A stretch of DNA of 64,000 bases from Eriocheir sinensis. Taxonomy: Eukaryota > Arthropoda > Malacostraca > Decapoda > Varunidae. The position numbers were made by a program, and so were the translations under genes. The DNA lies in the NCBI RefSeq assembly GCF_024679095.1, contig NW_026110552.1:62001-126000 (forward strand). The letters run 5' to 3'. Positions within the stretch are counted from its first letter, which is position 1; each line of letters starts with the position of its first letter. The notes below the pieces were generated by a model that saw nothing but the letters and a program-made list of their open reading frames with translations, was not told the DNA's origin and ran no database searches. Positions 61,885 through 64,000 of this stretch are shown here, piece after piece.

Positions 61885-64000
61885 TGTATATTTATTTTAA
61901 CACAAATTTAATTATTTTATGTGTACTTTGTATACATTTTCTTATACGTATTTACTTCATTTAATGTGTATTTTGTATATATATTTTCATAGTAATCTAC
62001 GTTATTTTATGTGCATTGGTATATATATTTTGAAGCAAATTTACATTATTTTATATGTATTTAGCATATCTATTTCAATATAAATCTACCTTATTGTATG
62101 TGCATTTTGTATATTTATTGTAAGACAAATTTAAATATTTTATTATTTTGGTATATATATTTTTATAAAAAGAGTTTTATATAAATTTAAAATATTTTAT
62201 GTGTATTTTGTATATCTATTTTCATACAAATACACATTTTTTATTGATATTTTGTTTATTTATTTTGACGCGATTTCACATTATTTAATGTGTATTGTGT
62301 ATATATATTTTTATACGTATTTACGTCATTTCATGTGTATTTTGTATATATATTTCTATAGAAATATATGTTATTTTATGTGTATTCGTATATATATTTT
62401 GAAACAAATATACATTGTTTTATGTGCATTTTGCATATTTTTTCAATATAAATTTACCTTATTGTACGTGCATTTTGTATATTAATTTTAATACAAATTT
62501 AATTATTCTATGTGTATTTTTGTATATGTATTTTCATAAAAAAATGCTTTATTTTATGGGTATTTTGCATCTTTATTTTCATACAAATTTACCTTATTTT
62601 ATTGATATTCTGTGTATTTATTTTGACACGATTTTACATTATTCTATGTATATTTTGTATATATATTTCATACAAATGAACGTAATTTTATGTGAATTTG
62701 TTTTCATTTCATACAAATTTACATTATTTTATGTGTATTATGTACATGTATTTAAATACAAATTTAACTAATTATATGTGTATTATGTATATCTATTTTC
62801 ATTCAAATTGAAATTAATTTTGTGTATTTTAGTATATTTTATTCAAATTTTCGTAATTTTATGTGAATTTTGTATATTTATTTTCCTACAAATATACGTT
62901 CTTTTATCGGAATTTTGTTTATTTATTTTGATACGAATTTTCATTATTTTAGGTGTATTTGATATATATATTTTTATACTTATTTACATAATTTTATATG
63001 TATTTTGAATATATATTTTCATAGAAATTTACTCTATTTTTTGTGTATTCGTATATATATTTTGATACAAATTTACATTATTTATGTGTATTTCGCATAT
63101 CTATTTCAATACAAATTTTCTTTATTGTATGTGCCTTTTGTATATTTATTTTGATGCAAATTTAATTATTTTATGTGTATTTTTGTATATATATTTTTAA
63201 ACAAATATGCGTTATTATATGGGTATTTTGCATCTTTATTTTCATACAAATTTACATTATTTTATTGATTGTCTGTTTATTTATTTTGATACGATTTTAC
63301 GTTATTCTGTGTATTTTGTATATATATTTTTAGACATATTTACATTATTTAATGTATATTTTGTACATATATTTTATGGAAATTTACGTTATCTTATGTG
63401 TATTTGTTTATATATTTTCATACAAATTTACATTATTTTATGTGTATTTTGTATATGTATTTCAATAAAAATTTGCCTAATTTCATTTGTATTTTGCATA
63501 TCTATTTTCAAACAAATTTAAATTATTTTTGTGTATTTTTGTATTATTTTTATACATTTTTTTTTTTTGTATATTGTATATATATTTTCCTACACAGATA
63601 CATTCTTTCAGAGGAAATTTTGTTTATTTATTTTGATACGAATTTACATTATTTTATGTGCATTTTTTATATATATTTTTCTATGTATTTACATTATTTT
63701 ATGTGTATTTTGAATATATATTTTCATAAAAATTTACGTAATTTTATTGTGTGTATTCGTATATATTTTGATAAAAATTTTCATTATTTTATGTGTTTTT
63801 TGCATATCTATTTCAATAAAAATCTACCTTATTGTATGTGTATTTTGTATATTTATTTTAATACAAATTTAATTATTTTATGTGTATTTTTGTATATATT
63901 TTTTTTTAAATATGAGATATTTTATGGGTATTTTGCATCTTTAATTTTATAAATTTTTACATTACGTACATATCTTTTATACGTATTTACATTATTTAAT
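61885..64000 (+). repeat. Satellite block 34, forward, runs off the window
   Basis: T-rich, an inverted copy of 17100-19165 and of 42190-44220. Shared private variants include GTACTTTGTATACATTTTCT, ATAGTAATCTACG and TAAAAAGAGTTTTATATAAA. The array continues past the window end. Confidence 0.9.

Overview
This window looks like one uninterrupted block of eukaryotic satellite-type DNA. I find no credible protein-coding gene, tRNA, rRNA, CRISPR array or intact transposable element. Base composition is extremely AT-rich, with about 13% G+C in the basic repeat (estimated from a by-eye consensus, not computed over the window). The organism cannot be identified from this sequence. A centromeric, subtelomeric, sex-chromosome or B-chromosome heterochromatin setting is plausible, but that is inference.

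The building block is a diverged monomer of about 45 bp. On its T-rich strand it reads roughly as TTTACATTATTTTATG, then TGTATTTTGTATATA, then TATTTTCATACAAA. Variants differ by substitutions and 1-3 bp indels. Distinguishable monomer variants recur in a fixed order, forming higher-order repeats (HORs): a short form of about 15 monomers (667 bp at 34764-35430), an extended form of about 26 monomers (1170 bp at 37938-39107), and a unit of about 515 bp in which two subtypes alternate (for example 19775-21334).

The monomer has no TAA, TAG or TGA in its consensus T-rich strand, and 45 is divisible by three. Long reading frames therefore appear by chance, often in all three frames at once, with a 15-residue period. 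Their strand simply reports which way the array points. Used this way, the window divides into 34 head-to-tail blocks separated by 33 orientation switches. About 25.6 kb has the T-rich strand on top (+) and about 38.4 kb is reversed (-). Switch positions are by eye, usually good to about 10 bp.

Above this lies a third level. Multi-kilobase stretches, including their internal switches, recur as direct or inverted copies. The main ones are: 3400-8407 inverted to 22870-27865; 13400-19170 direct to 38460-44220; 42190-49420 inverted to 56653-64000; 27873-32120 direct to 57588-61883 and inverted to 44263-48565; 1-1100 direct to 52412-53515; and 12218-14010 direct to 35431-37194. Four (TA)n tracts (113-157 bp) sit inside the array. 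At least three are absent or very short in the homologous duplicate, so they expanded after duplication. The interest of the window is the architecture: a satellite whose history is dominated by inversion and segmental duplication, with hairpin-prone junctions.
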